This document shows, piece by piece, positions 9,066 through 17,660 of a stretch of DNA of 64,000 nucleotides (within the stretch, counting starts at the first letter, position 1; each line of letters opens with the position of its first letter). The notes beneath the pieces were generated by a model. It was not told the origin of the DNA, did no database searches, and saw only the letters and a list, made by a program, of their open reading frames with translations. The stretch is from contig NZ_CP087720.1 in assembly GCF_020991085.1 (NCBI RefSeq), positions 222,494-286,493 on the forward strand, written 5' to 3'. The position numbers were made by a program, and so were the translations under genes. The stretch is from Roseomonas sp. OT10 (GTDB taxonomy: Bacteria > Pseudomonadota > Alphaproteobacteria > Acetobacterales > Acetobacteraceae).

Positions 9066-10145
9066 TTAGGCCCGCTTGCCCATCCCCGGCACCGCGCGCT
9101 CGGCCATCGCCCCGGCGACGTGGGCGACGAGGCTCCTGCCGATGACCTCGCCGATCCGCACGGGCACAGCGTTCCCGATCAGGCGTCCCATGATGCTGAA
9201 GATGAGGGGCTTGCCCTTCTCGACGAAGCGGTAGCGTCGCGGGAAAGTCTGGAGGATGGCAGCCTCCCGCAGGGTGATCGCCCGATCCTGGGCAGGGTGC
9301 CCGAACCGGCCGTTCCCGTATCCGAAGCACTGCGTCGTCATGGTCGGAGCTGGGGCATCCCACTCCATCCGGCCGTACACGCTGGGGTAGGTCTGCCCCG
9401 TATCCTTCGCGTGGCACTTCGCGCGCAGCGACGCGTCCCAGTCGCGCCAGGTTCCGCCAGGCTTCGAAGCCCTGATCCGCCGCAGGTTAAGGTCGCTCAG
9501 GCGACACGCCGCATGCAGCGGATCGCGCGGATCGGCCTCCCCAGCCTCAAGGGGCCTGAGCTTGGCGATTGCCGCGCGGACGGTCCGCGCTTTCCTCTGC
9601 CGACCTGCCGGCGCGAGCGACACCGCACCGAGCCGGGAGGCCAGCAGGACGAGCCTCTTGCGCGTCTGCGGCACCCCGTAGCGCACGCAATCGACGACGT
9701 CCCAGGAGACTTGGTAGCCGGCGAGGTCGGCTAGGAACTGCGCGAAGACCGGGCAGTCCACGAGCTGCGGCACGTTCTCCATCGTGACGAGATGCGGCTG
9801 AGACTCCCTGACCAGGCGGCCGAAGTCGCGGACCAGGTCCCATTGCCCATCGTCGCGCCGACCCTTGCGGCTGTACGTCGAGAAGGGTTGGCAAGGAGCG
9901 CACCCTGCAAGCAATCTCACGGCACCCGCCCCGAACATCGCCTGCACCTCGCCTCCGGTCAGGTCGCGCACGTCGCGCTCGTGGAAGGCGGCATCGTTGT
10001 TGGCCTCGTATGGCACCTTGCAGTCGGGATCGAGGTCGATCCCCGCCACAACCTTCACGCCCGCGCGTGCGAGGCCGTGCGTCAGGCCGCCGACGCCACA
10101 GAAGAGGTCAACGCACTCGATCGAAGGAACCAGGGGCATCGTCAT
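9066..10145 (-). CDS. DNA C5-cytosine methyltransferase
   Basis: 359 residues with the conserved C5 methyltransferase motifs in order: I (DLFCGVGGL), IV with the catalytic PCQ (GCAPCQPFS), VI (MENVP), VIII (PQTRKRLVLLAS), a target recognition region, then QTFP and GNAVP (IX/X). It methylates cytosine at a sequence that cannot be read from the protein. It is the last gene of a coupled operon: its ATG overlaps the HEPN stop by 4 bases. The stop codon TAA lies inside the target duplication of the IS5 element, which leaves the protein whole. It could protect DNA from the DUF262/HEPN module, from the HNH enzyme, or serve as a DISARM-type methylase. Confidence 0.95.
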   Translation of the reverse strand: MTMPLVPSIECVDLFCGVGGLTHGLARAGVKVVAGIDLDPDCKVPYEANNDAAFHERDVRDLTGGEVQAMFGAGAVRLLAGCAPCQPFSTYSRKGRRDDGQWDLVRDFGRLVRESQPHLVTMENVPQLVDCPVFAQFLADLAGYQVSWDVVDCVRYGVPQTRKRLVLLASRLGAVSLAPAGRQRKARTVRAAIAKLRPLEAGEADPRDPLHAACRLSDLNLRRIRASKPGGTWRDWDASLRAKCHAKDTGQTYPSVYGRMEWDAPAPTMTTQCFGYGNGRFGHPAQDRAITLREAAILQTFPRRYRFVEKGKPLIFSIMGRLIGNAVPVRIGEVIGRSLVAHVAGAMAERAVPGMGKRA

Positions 10146-10873
10146 GCCCCGGCCCGCGCGGGACGGCGTTCCGGCCTCAGGTATTCATGGCCTGCGATCG
10201 CCGTCGCGAAGGATTCCACGACTTCGCGGAGGTAGGCAGCCGTGCCCTCCTTCAGCTTTCGGAGTTCGCTGACGGTGAACGTTCCGGCGCATTCGACGAA
10301 GGACAGGTTGCCGTGCGCCAGCTTGTTTCGGCGATGCCTGATGAACTCAAGCGTTCCCATCCCCTCGTGGAAGTGCCTCTTCACCCCGCGCTTCGTCTCT
10401 TCGGTCAGGCGAGCCTGCAAGCCGAGCCGTTTGAGCATCTTCTCAATGCGATCGTCGTCCCAGTTGCCGCCACCGCCGGAGACCTTGAAACCGGCTACAG
10501 GTGACCCTGCAACCAGCATCTCGAACATTTCCAGCGCTGAGGTCAGCCGCCTGTCGTAGACGAGATCCTCGTGGGTCCGCGCGATTGACCGTACCCACTC
10601 CAGCCGCACCCTGTCCGAGAGGTCGTGTGGCCTCCAGCCCTTGCCGTCGACGGCGGTGCAGACAGCCTCGACGCACTGCGTCGCGGTCGCCTCGACCAAG
10701 CTGTAGAGCAGCAGGAAGACTGTCGAGTAGAGGATCTTCTGCTGCTGCGGGGACACCTTCGGCCCGCTCCTCGGCTTGCCCGCCCCTATCTGCGCTTCGA
10801 TGCTGTCCAGCAGTTCGAGGTGCGCGTCGATCTCCTGGAGGCGCTCCTCGAACGCGGTGCGTAGGGCTTCCAT
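10142..10873 (-). CDS. HEPN-domain protein (MAE_28990-like), putative RNase
   Basis: 243 residues, mostly helical. The C-terminal half carries FIRHRRNKLAHGNLSF, containing the R-x4-H signature (RNKLAH) of HEPN domains, known as metal-independent ribonucleases in toxin-antitoxin, Abi and CRISPR systems. The layout is like the MAE_28990/MAE_18760 HEPN families, which occur beside DUF262 proteins and DNA methylases. The start overlaps the DUF262 stop (TGATG) and the stop overlaps the methyltransferase start by 4 bases, so translation of the three is probably coupled. An effector role, RNA cleavage upon infection, is inferred from family and context. Confidence 0.75.
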   Translation of the reverse strand: MEALRTAFEERLQEIDAHLELLDSIEAQIGAGKPRSGPKVSPQQQKILYSTVFLLLYSLVEATATQCVEAVCTAVDGKGWRPHDLSDRVRLEWVRSIARTHEDLVYDRRLTSALEMFEMLVAGSPVAGFKVSGGGGNWDDDRIEKMLKRLGLQARLTEETKRGVKRHFHEGMGTLEFIRHRRNKLAHGNLSFVECAGTFTVSELRKLKEGTAAYLREVVESFATAIAGHEYLRPERRPARAGA

Positions 10874-11985
10874 CAGGCGCTCAGCAGGCGGGTCCGGACG
10901 AATTCCATCCGGTCCCGCAGGCGGCGGATCGCGTTCGCCCCGTCGGACCCGATGACCTTCTTGAACTCTGCGCTGCCGATCCAGGCGGATACGTCCGGCG
11001 TCTGGCTTGCGAGCGCTGGACGCTCCTCAAGAGCCTGGAAGCTGCCGATCGCGATCGCCTCGAAGCGTGTGCGCGGCGTCTCCGTCCCCTTCGGGGTACG
11101 CCTGAACCCATGCGGGAACACCCGTGCGACGAAGCTCATCGTGTGGCGGAAGCGCTCTCGATAGCCGGCTTCAAGGGACGGATCTGCCTCGAAGGCGGCG
11201 TTCATCCTCTTCGAGTAGTCATACAGGAAGTCGGATACGCGGTCCTTGTAGCCCTCCAACCCGTCGCCGTAGGCGAAGAAGCGCGTCACCAGCTCTTCAC
11301 GCTCCCGCATGTTTTCCTGCGCCTTCGGCACCGGCGCCAACTCGCCGAACGCGGGATCCCTGGCTAGGTCGATCACCATCCGCACGAAGGGGCCGACCAA
11401 GGCCCCGCGCCGGACCTCGGCGGTGTTCGCAATCTTGCTGCCCGTGTTGATGCGCTCGAACAGGTCGAAGCGCGCCCGCTCGTCGGCACGCTCGTTCAGG
11501 ATGATGCCGCGGATCGAACGGTTGTTGGTCTTGCGTTGGCGGGACTCCGGCAGATCCTTGAAGCGGAACCCGGAGATCAGGTTGAGCGTGTCGAGCTCTC
11601 CCAGCCGAAAGCCTCCGAGGATGAATTGCTGGATGGTCCGCAGCCTCTGAGAGCCATCCACTATCTCCAGCCGTCCATCCGGGCGCTCCCAGAAGAACAG
11701 GAACGGGATGGGCAGGCCCATGAGGATAGACTCGACGAAGCGCGACTTCCTCGCGTCTTCCCAGGTGTCCTCGCGCTGATAGTCCGGGATGAAGAACGAG
11801 CCGTCCTCCATCTTGTTTGCGAGGATCTCGATCGTGTACTCGACCAAGTTGAATTCGATCCGCTTCGACTGTTCGGCTATCTGGGCCTCGGCTGCGGCCT
11901 TCTGCTCCTCCGTGAGTGCCGTGGGCAGCTCCTCAGCCGAGGCAGCCTCATCGCCTGCCATGTCTTGGGCGTCGCCCGAGGACAT
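10873..11985 (-). CDS. DUF262 (GmrSD N-like) protein
   Basis: 370 residues from the ATG at 11985, which overlaps the stop of the upstream gene as TGATG; a GTG one codon earlier is less likely. The DUF262 core is clear: FIPDYQREDTWEDARKSRFVESILMG, then LPIPFLFFWE and the IVDGSQRLRTIQQFI loop. DUF262 is a ParB/Srx-like fold found in type IV restriction enzymes such as GmrSD and in other nucleotide-dependent defence proteins. No HNH (DUF1607-type) domain is attached, so the partner effector is probably the HEPN protein that follows directly. It is part of the operon 12263 to 9066. Confidence 0.88.
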   Translation of the reverse strand: MSSGDAQDMAGDEAASAEELPTALTEEQKAAAEAQIAEQSKRIEFNLVEYTIEILANKMEDGSFFIPDYQREDTWEDARKSRFVESILMGLPIPFLFFWERPDGRLEIVDGSQRLRTIQQFILGGFRLGELDTLNLISGFRFKDLPESRQRKTNNRSIRGIILNERADERARFDLFERINTGSKIANTAEVRRGALVGPFVRMVIDLARDPAFGELAPVPKAQENMREREELVTRFFAYGDGLEGYKDRVSDFLYDYSKRMNAAFEADPSLEAGYRERFRHTMSFVARVFPHGFRRTPKGTETPRTRFEAIAIGSFQALEERPALASQTPDVSAWIGSAEFKKVIGSDGANAIRRLRDRMEFVRTRLLSA

Positions 11986-12263
11986 CACCGCACCCCCGGG
12001 CTTACGGCGCGCCGCGGTCCGGGCGCCGCGCGGTGCCGGTTGCCTCGGGAGCCGCGGCGATCCTTCTCGTCATCGGGCGACACCGGCAGCCCGATCGCGC
12101 GGAGCCCCTGCATGACGAGCACTCGAATCGTCGTGCCCTCCTCGGCGGCCCTGACGCGCAGCGCCCGGTGCAGCTCGGCACGGACGGGGGTCACGACCTG
12201 CACGACCGTGGCTGGTCTTCGCCGGGGGAGGTTGTCGCCGTGCTCTGCGAATCGGGTGGGCAT
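11985..12263 (-). CDS. Small ribbon-helix-helix-type DNA-binding protein
   Basis: 92 residues. The segment VVTPVRAELHRALRVRAAEEGTT followed by IRVLVMQGLRAIG has the strand-helix-helix spacing of a ribbon-helix-helix repressor, and the tail is basic. It is the first gene of the coupled operon with DUF262, HEPN and the methyltransferase, overlapping the DUF262 start as TGATG. The position and size suggest an autoregulator or antitoxin-like control protein. The assignment rests on pattern only. Confidence 0.6.
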   Translation of the reverse strand: MPTRFAEHGDNLPRRRPATVVQVVTPVRAELHRALRVRAAEEGTTIRVLVMQGLRAIGLPVSPDDEKDRRGSRGNRHRAAPGPRRAVSPGVR

Positions 12264-12373
12264 GCGGAATCTAAAGGCGATCCGGATACGTCGTGCAATA
12301 AAGCCATTATCCCATGTCGGGCCTGGTTGGGAGGTCGGTCGCGGTCGCTCGTCGTAGGGAATATGCTGTGCCG

Positions 12374-13054
12374 ATGGCGCCCGACGTCGCAGAAGCCGGC
12401 CTCTCCCGTCCTCCCCGTCGCCCGTGGGACCTGCACCCGGCGCTCACCGAGGAGCGCCTCGCCGCGGCAGCCCGGCTGCTGGCCCGCGGTCGCGCCGACG
12501 CCCTGGCGCTGGCCGATCCCTGGGCCGGGGACGACGCCTGGTCCGTCGGCTGCCGCGCCTATGCCTTCTCGAAGCACCAACTAGCCCGCGCTGCCGAGAG
12601 CGGGCGCTACCCCTGGCTCGGCATCCTCGACGAAACTCATCACTTCGTCTTCCTCGTGGACGGCGTGCCCGTGCGCTTCTTCCGTGGCGACGCGGAGGAC
12701 CCCACGAAGCGCACGCTGCGCCAGCAGGAGAGCGAGGCGGAGCAGCTCGCCCTGGCGCTGGGCGGCGACGAGGCGGAGGGACTGATGTTCCGGCTCGCGG
12801 TGGAGACGGGCGAGGCCGGCGAGGTGAAGCGGGTCGTGTTCCTCGCGCTCCGGGGCGAGGAGGGCCGCGTCGAATGCTTCTGGCCCGTGCCAGTGGACGC
12901 CGAGGCATCCGCGCCAGGGCCGGAGAGGGGGCGCAGGAACAGTGCCGCCCACCTCCAGCTTCCCCTCTCGGCCGGCGCCCGCGCCCCTGCCCGCAAAGGC
13001 GGCCGGCGCCGCCGGGACACGCCGGCCGTGGAGGCCCCCGGCACCCTCGCCTGA
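12374..13054 (+). CDS. Hypothetical protein, divergent from the defence operon
   Basis: 226 residues from the ATG at 12374; the frame is open from 12314. No family recognised. It has an ordered N-terminal part (RPWDLHPALTEERLAAAARLL, YPWLGILDETHHFVFLVDG, VRFFRGD) and a low-complexity basic, Pro/Ala-rich tail after residue about 185. Codon bias is that of a real gene. The 110-bp gap to the ribbon-helix-helix gene is the likely shared promoter region. Confidence 0.6.
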   Translation: MAPDVAEAGLSRPPRRPWDLHPALTEERLAAAARLLARGRADALALADPWAGDDAWSVGCRAYAFSKHQLARAAESGRYPWLGILDETHHFVFLVDGVPVRFFRGDAEDPTKRTLRQQESEAEQLALALGGDEAEGLMFRLAVETGEAGEVKRVVFLALRGEEGRVECFWPVPVDAEASAPGPERGRRNSAAHLQLPLSAGARAPARKGGRRRRDTPAVEAPGTLA

Positions 13055-13233
13055 TCCCGCAGCGGACCTCTCCGCCCCCAGGTGGAACGGTCGTCCCGGA
13101 GCCTTCCCGCCGCCCCCTCCGGGGTGCCACACCGCCCGCGCCCGGCGCGGCATCGCGCGACCGCCGACGGTCGGCGGCGGACTGCCGCGGACGGGGCCGC
13201 ACCACCTCGCCCCAGGACCACTCCCAAGACCTG

Positions 13234-14121
13234 ATGATGAACCTCCTCGACCCCCTGCGACGCCTCCACGACGAATTCCGCGCCCGCCGCCTCGCCCGCC
13301 GCGGCGACGCCCTCCGCAACGCCCCCGAGCTGTGGGACTTCGTCGCCACCCTCGCCGACGACCTCATGCCGGGGCCGGCCCACGAGATCCCGCGCGACCT
13401 CTTCCAGGCGCTTGCCTTCGCCTGGGCGGTGCGCGCCGAGCGCGGCGTGCCGCACGACCCCTACGCCGTGCTGCGCCACGTCCGCGACCGCGCCTGGCAG
13501 GGCTGGCGCGACCCCCGGGTGCTCGCCGCCGGCCTCCGCGAGGAGCTGCCCCATGCGCGCAGCGCCGAGCGCATCGGGCGCTTCCTCAAGGAGATCGCCG
13601 ACAAGGGCTGCTCCCACCTCTTCCTCCCCCTCGTCTCCGGCGTGGACCGGCACCAGGCACAGCACCGGCCGCCGGCGCACCTCCTCCTCGACGCGCTCGG
13701 GGAGGAACTGGCCGGCTCCACCATGGGGCGGATCGCGCGCGAGGCCTTCGCGCTGACGCCGTCCGCCACCGCCCGCGAGCGCGATGCGTTGATGGTGGCC
13801 CTCCTCGTCGAGGCCTGGGGCAAGGGCGACCGCGCGATGGACGGCCCGGCGCTCATCCGGGCCGCGGCCGACGGGCTCCGCCGCCTCTATCTCACGCCGG
13901 AGGCGGCACTCGCCGCCGTCCGTGCCGACGCCATCGCCGGCCACGCGCGCGCGGCCGAGGTCGTCGCGGCCGCGGTGGAAGTGTCGGAGCTGGACCGCCC
14001 GCTATGGCTGGAGGCGCTGTTTCACGCCGAGGGCTGGCGCGCGGGGACGCAGCACTTCGAGCACACCGTCGAGATACGGGACGGCACGGTGCGCGAGGTT
14101 CTGGCCGCCTCGGCCCGTTAG
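13234..14121 (+). CDS. Hypothetical helical protein
   Basis: 295 residues starting at the first of two adjacent ATG codons (MMNLLDPLRRLHDEF). No domain recognised and no signal peptide. The composition is Ala/Arg/Leu-rich and helical throughout, with strong G/C at third positions, so it is very probably a real gene. The frame is open far upstream (from 12424), but that part is a shadow of the preceding gene. Confidence 0.6.
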   Translation: MMNLLDPLRRLHDEFRARRLARRGDALRNAPELWDFVATLADDLMPGPAHEIPRDLFQALAFAWAVRAERGVPHDPYAVLRHVRDRAWQGWRDPRVLAAGLREELPHARSAERIGRFLKEIADKGCSHLFLPLVSGVDRHQAQHRPPAHLLLDALGEELAGSTMGRIAREAFALTPSATARERDALMVALLVEAWGKGDRAMDGPALIRAAADGLRRLYLTPEAALAAVRADAIAGHARAAEVVAAAVEVSELDRPLWLEALFHAEGWRAGTQHFEHTVEIRDGTVREVLAASAR

Positions 14122-14599
14122 GGGAGGGGTCGTGCCCCCGGGCGCATGCCCCGCGGCAGAGGCGGACCCGGGGGTTACGCCCGAACCGGTAGAGCCTTGG
14201 CCGGGGCCGATCAACGCGCAGCGTGACATGGCTCCCGATCCGAAACTTCCAAGCGCACCTCGTCCACGTGATGGGACCGTGACGCGTCAGCGCTCTCTCG
14301 CTGCACGAGAGGTATCCGATTGCATGCGGAGCGATATACGTCCGCATGCGAGCGTATATGGCCCTGCCCGACCTCCGCAGCTTCTCCTACGGGAGCGGAT
14401 AGGAGCGGACGACCGCCGTCCCATCCTCGCTGAGGCCGACGTCGAGCGCCGTGTTCACGAGGTCCGGGCGCTCCGCCACCCAAGTGAGCGCGGCCTTGAA
14501 CAACACGAGCTGGATGACCCGCCGCACGGCAGGAAGGAAAGGGCATAGCGTCGGTTGTCAGATAGACAACGCGAAGAGCGAACGGGGCGTGAACGTGGA
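14122..14599. other. Gene-free spacer before the Tn3 remnant
   Basis: 478 bases with no reading frame that shows gene-like composition. It borders the end of a Tn3-type transposase remnant and probably includes leftover transposon flank. I see no RNA gene, repeat array or clear promoter. Confidence 0.4.
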
Positions 14600-15640
14600 T
14601 CAGGCGGCTGTCCTGCCGCGATCTGGATTGAGCGGGCGTCGCCGCCCTGCACTGGCGGCGGCACGGTCCCAGAGGAAGTCCCCGGAGAAGCCGATGTGCT
14701 CCCAGGTCAGGGGCGAGGTGTGGGCGAGCAACTCGTCCGGCACTGCGCGGCCCTGAGCGCGCAGGTGCGCGACGGTATCGGTGATGTAGGTGGAGTTCCA
14801 GTATACGATGGCGGCGATCACGAGGTTCAGCCCGGAGGCGCGGTACGGCTGTGCCTCATGGTTGCGGTCGGCGACGCGGCCCTGCTTGAAGGTGAACACC
14901 GCCTGGGCGAGCGCATGGCGCTGCTCGCTCTTGTTCAGGCCGGCCTGGCAGCGCTGGCGCAGTGCCGGGGATTCCAGCCAGTCGAGCATGAACAGGGTGC
15001 GCTCGACGCGGCCCAGTTCCTGCAGCGCCAGATCGAGTTGGTTCTGCCGCCGGTAGGCGGCGAGCTTTCGCAGCATGGCGGAGGGCAATACGGTGTCGGC
15101 ACGAAGCGAGGCGACCAGTCGCAGGACCTCGTCCCAATGCCCACGGATCACCTCCGCCTTGACCCGGCGCCCCAGCAGCGGGGCGAGTTCCTTGTAGGCC
15201 GAGGTCGGCGCGAGGGTAGCGAGCCTGCGGTCGGCGAAGTCGCGCAGCCGCGCAGCCGCGGGCAGAACCGGATGCCCAGCATGGCGCAGAGAATGAACAC
15301 GTGGTCCGAGGCGCCACCCGTGTCGACGTAGTGCGTGTCGATCCGCAGCGCTGTGCCGTGGTGCAGCAGCCCGTCCAGCACGTACGGGGCCTCGTGGCTG
15401 GTGGCCGACATGATGCAGGCGCTGTAGGGCCCGTGCTGGTCGGAGACGTGGGTGTAGAAGCCCAGGCCGGGGTCGGCGCCATAGCGGGCGTTGACCTCGC
15501 CGGCGGCGTCGCCGCGCCGGGCCGAGCGGAAGAATTGCCGGTCCGACGACGAGGTGGTGCCGTCGCCCCAGGCGGCGGCGACCGGCAGCGCGTGGTGTGC
15601 GTCGATGATGCGCGCGAGCGTCGCCCGGTCCCGCCGAACC
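14600..15640 (-). pseudogene. Tn3-family transposase remnant, N-truncated and frameshifted
   Basis: Two adjoining frames together give the C-terminal third of a Tn3 TnpA. The upstream part reads AAWGDGTTSSSDRQFF, GFYTHVSDQHGPY and HYVDTGGASDHVF. The downstream part reads YRRQNQLDLALQELGRVERT and ends TWEHIGFSGDFLWD. A perfect 8-bp tandem duplication at 15242-15257 (GCGCAGCC twice) shifts the frame; removing one copy restores RLRDFADRRL. The N-terminal two thirds are missing. No terminal repeat was found next to it. Confidence 0.88.
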
Positions 15641-15774
15641 TCGTCCGCCACGTCGCCCCGCTCGGCTGGCAACACGTCGGCCTCACCGGCGACTACGTCT
15701 GGGCCGCCGACACCCAGCCCACCCCTGGCGCGCTCAGGCCGCTACGAGAGCGGCCCTCAATTCTCGCGGCATGA
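15640..15774 (+). pseudogene. Second Tn3-family transposase C-terminal remnant
   Basis: On the opposite strand and abutting the first remnant, the frame reads VAPLGWQHVGLTGDYVWAAD and stops at 15774. That is the C-terminal signature of another Tn3-type TnpA, related to but different from SPLTWEHIGFSGDFLW in the neighbour. Only about 40 codons remain. The two pieces point away from a shared junction at about 15640, so they are the result of rearrangement and not of one element. Confidence 0.7.
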
Positions 15775-15789
15775 GTTCCGCCTCCGTTC

Positions 15790-16004
15790 GCCCGAGCCGG
15801 ACACTCAGCGCACTTTCGTGTCCTGACCCCAAGGCGGTCCGCGATCACACCGTTCGGCAGATCCGGCTCAGCATCGCCCATCAGCACGATACGGGCCCGC
15901 ATCACCGCCGCCTGACCTGCGCTACGCCGACGGACCAGGCGCTGCAACGCCTCGCGCTCCTCCGCCGTCAGCACCACCGATGCCGCTTTCGGGCCGCGTC
16001 CCAT
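15790..16004 (-). pseudogene. IS630-family transposase N-terminal remnant
   Basis: Starting at 16004 the frame reads MGRGPKAASVVLTAEEREAL, then QAAVMRARIVLMGD and GVIADRLGV, the N-terminal helix-turn-helix of IS630-family transposases. The similarity ends near 15800, and the remaining frame runs into the Tn3 remnant. The catalytic domain is absent. Confidence 0.75.
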
Positions 16005-16075
16005 GGTCGCCTCCCATCAGAGACGACCCACCCTACACCTCTATCAAAACGCCAACGAAATTCCGGTTCAGACCA

Positions 16076-16699
16076 CTAGTCCCAGCTTTCCGCGGGCACC
16101 CTGGCCAGGCTTCCCCCCGCCAGGGTCGAGAAGCGCCGGCCGTGCGGCGAGATGCTCTGGCGCGCGGCATCGACCATGGCGCGCAGGCGGTCCCGGTGGA
16201 TGCGCCGCTCGCCGCACTCGGCCTCGCACAACGCGATCATCTCGCAGATCTGGGGCTTGAACCGCTTCGTCCGCCGCCAGTGCCGCGCGGCCGCCTCGAC
16301 GACCCAGGCCGGGTAGCCGCCCAGATCCTCCGCCCAGTCGTCGGCCATCATCATCTCGATCTGCTGCGGCTGCGGCTCGACCCGGTAGTGCGAGATCAGC
16401 GCCAGCAGCCGTGCCAGCAGCTCGGCGCGGTCCATCGGCTCGAACCACGCTTCCACCGCCGTCAGATGCTCCTCGACACGCGCCAGGAGCGCGCGATCCG
16501 TGATCGGTGGCGCACGCCAGACCACCACCTCTCGGCTTGGGCCGCCTTCCGGAAAGACCAGGCGCGAGGAGACCACTCCACGCCGGAGCAGGCGAAGCAC
16601 GTCCTCCGGTGGGGTCGGCCAGGGCGGGGCGGCTTCAGGGCGCGCGGGCGCCGGGGCACCCCTCCGTTCCTGCCGGATGGCGGAGGTCTGGCTCCTCAC
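16076..16699 (-). CDS. Hypothetical protein, possible plasmid replication accessory
   Basis: 207 residues. The central part GYPAWVVEAAARHWRRTKRF followed by KPQICEMIALCEAECGERR is of a kind seen in small phage and plasmid replication-region proteins; I cannot name a family. It starts a few bases after the stop of the winged-helix gene upstream and is probably co-transcribed with it, on the far side of the iterons from the replication initiator. Confidence 0.55.
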   Translation of the reverse strand: MRSQTSAIRQERRGAPAPARPEAAPPWPTPPEDVLRLLRRGVVSSRLVFPEGGPSREVVVWRAPPITDRALLARVEEHLTAVEAWFEPMDRAELLARLLALISHYRVEPQPQQIEMMMADDWAEDLGGYPAWVVEAAARHWRRTKRFKPQICEMIALCEAECGERRIHRDRLRAMVDAARQSISPHGRRFSTLAGGSLARVPAESWD

Positions 16700-16702
16700 C
16701 GG

Positions 16703-17551
16703 TCAGATCCTTCCGGCCAGGCGCGGGGCGGCGGCGGCGGCGGCCCAGGCGCTCATCCGCCCCTCCAGGCGCTCACCTCGGTCCGCGGGCCGCCTGGGGG
16801 CGTGCCACGGCGGGCGAGGCCCGGCCCCCCCTTCCCTAACCCCTCCCGGGGCTCCGGAGGTGTTGCCCTGGCTGGCGCGGCGTCCCCCAGGGCCATGGTC
16901 CTCGATCAGCCAGGCGAGCCAGGCGTCCCCCAGGGCGGCGGGAGCGTAGCGGTAGCCCTTGGCCCGGCAGCGGTGCACGAACAGCGCGGCGTGTCCCAGC
17001 AGATCGGCCTCCGGACAGGCGCCCCGCCCCCGCTCCAGTTCCTCCTCGCTCGGCCGCCAGTCCTGGGGCACCTCCGTGACCGCGGGTCTTGCCGGCTCCC
17101 GTGACGGGGATGGGGCCTCGCTCGCGGCGCGCGGTTCAGGGCGTGTCTGACTCTGTTCAGGAACGGGCTGACTCTGGTCACCCCGGTGACGGGGGGAGTC
17201 CTGCATCGCATCGGGGGGAGTCACCGGGATGACGGTCCCGACGCCCGCCTCCGGCGGTTCGAGGCGCAGGCGGTACTCGCAGGAGGTGTTGCCGCCGTTC
17301 CGGCGCGAGCGGCCTGTCTTCTCCAGGAAGCCTTCGGCCGCCAGCCGGGCTACGACGCCGTTCACCCAGGGGCGGCTGCGACGGAGATGCCGGGCCAGAG
17401 TCGCCTGGGACGGGTCGCACCGCCCCGCCTCGTCGGCATAGGTGGCCATGGCCGCCATCACGCAGAAGCGGTCCGCATCCATCCCGGGGTGAAGCAGCCA
17501 CCAGGCGGGGACCCTGCCCCACCGCGTCACCATGCCGTTCCTGCCATTCAT
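16703..17551 (-). CDS. Winged-helix DNA-binding protein of the replication region
   Basis: 282 residues from the ATG at 17551, which has a GGAGG site; the frame is open from 17575. The N-terminal 90 residues form a winged helix typical of replication-region helix-turn-helix proteins (VMAAMATYADEAGRCDPSQ, TLARHLRRSRPWVNGVVARL, EGFLEKTGRSR). A long Pro/Glu-rich linker follows, then a short helical domain (DLLGHAALFVHRCRAKGYRY). It reads away from the iteron array. A role in replication control or helicase loading is inferred from position. Confidence 0.65.
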   Translation of the reverse strand: MNGRNGMVTRWGRVPAWWLLHPGMDADRFCVMAAMATYADEAGRCDPSQATLARHLRRSRPWVNGVVARLAAEGFLEKTGRSRRNGGNTSCEYRLRLEPPEAGVGTVIPVTPPDAMQDSPRHRGDQSQPVPEQSQTRPEPRAASEAPSPSREPARPAVTEVPQDWRPSEEELERGRGACPEADLLGHAALFVHRCRAKGYRYAPAALGDAWLAWLIEDHGPGGRRASQGNTSGAPGGVREGGAGPRPPWHAPRRPADRGERLEGRMSAWAAAAAAPRLAGRI

Positions 17552-17660
17552 CCGGCACCTCCATGGGCCACCCAATGCGGCCCGACGAGCGATGCCAAGA
17601 CCGCCGGGCCAAGCCGGTCAAAGGGAAAAATCCCCCCGTATGAAGGGCTTGGTCGCGATC

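Noticed and set aside
12424-13233. In-frame extension of the 13234-14121 gene to 12424
   Set aside because: The extension overlaps the gene at 12374-13054 in another frame and is Arg/Pro/Gly-rich noise; the ATG pair at 13234 is the sensible start.
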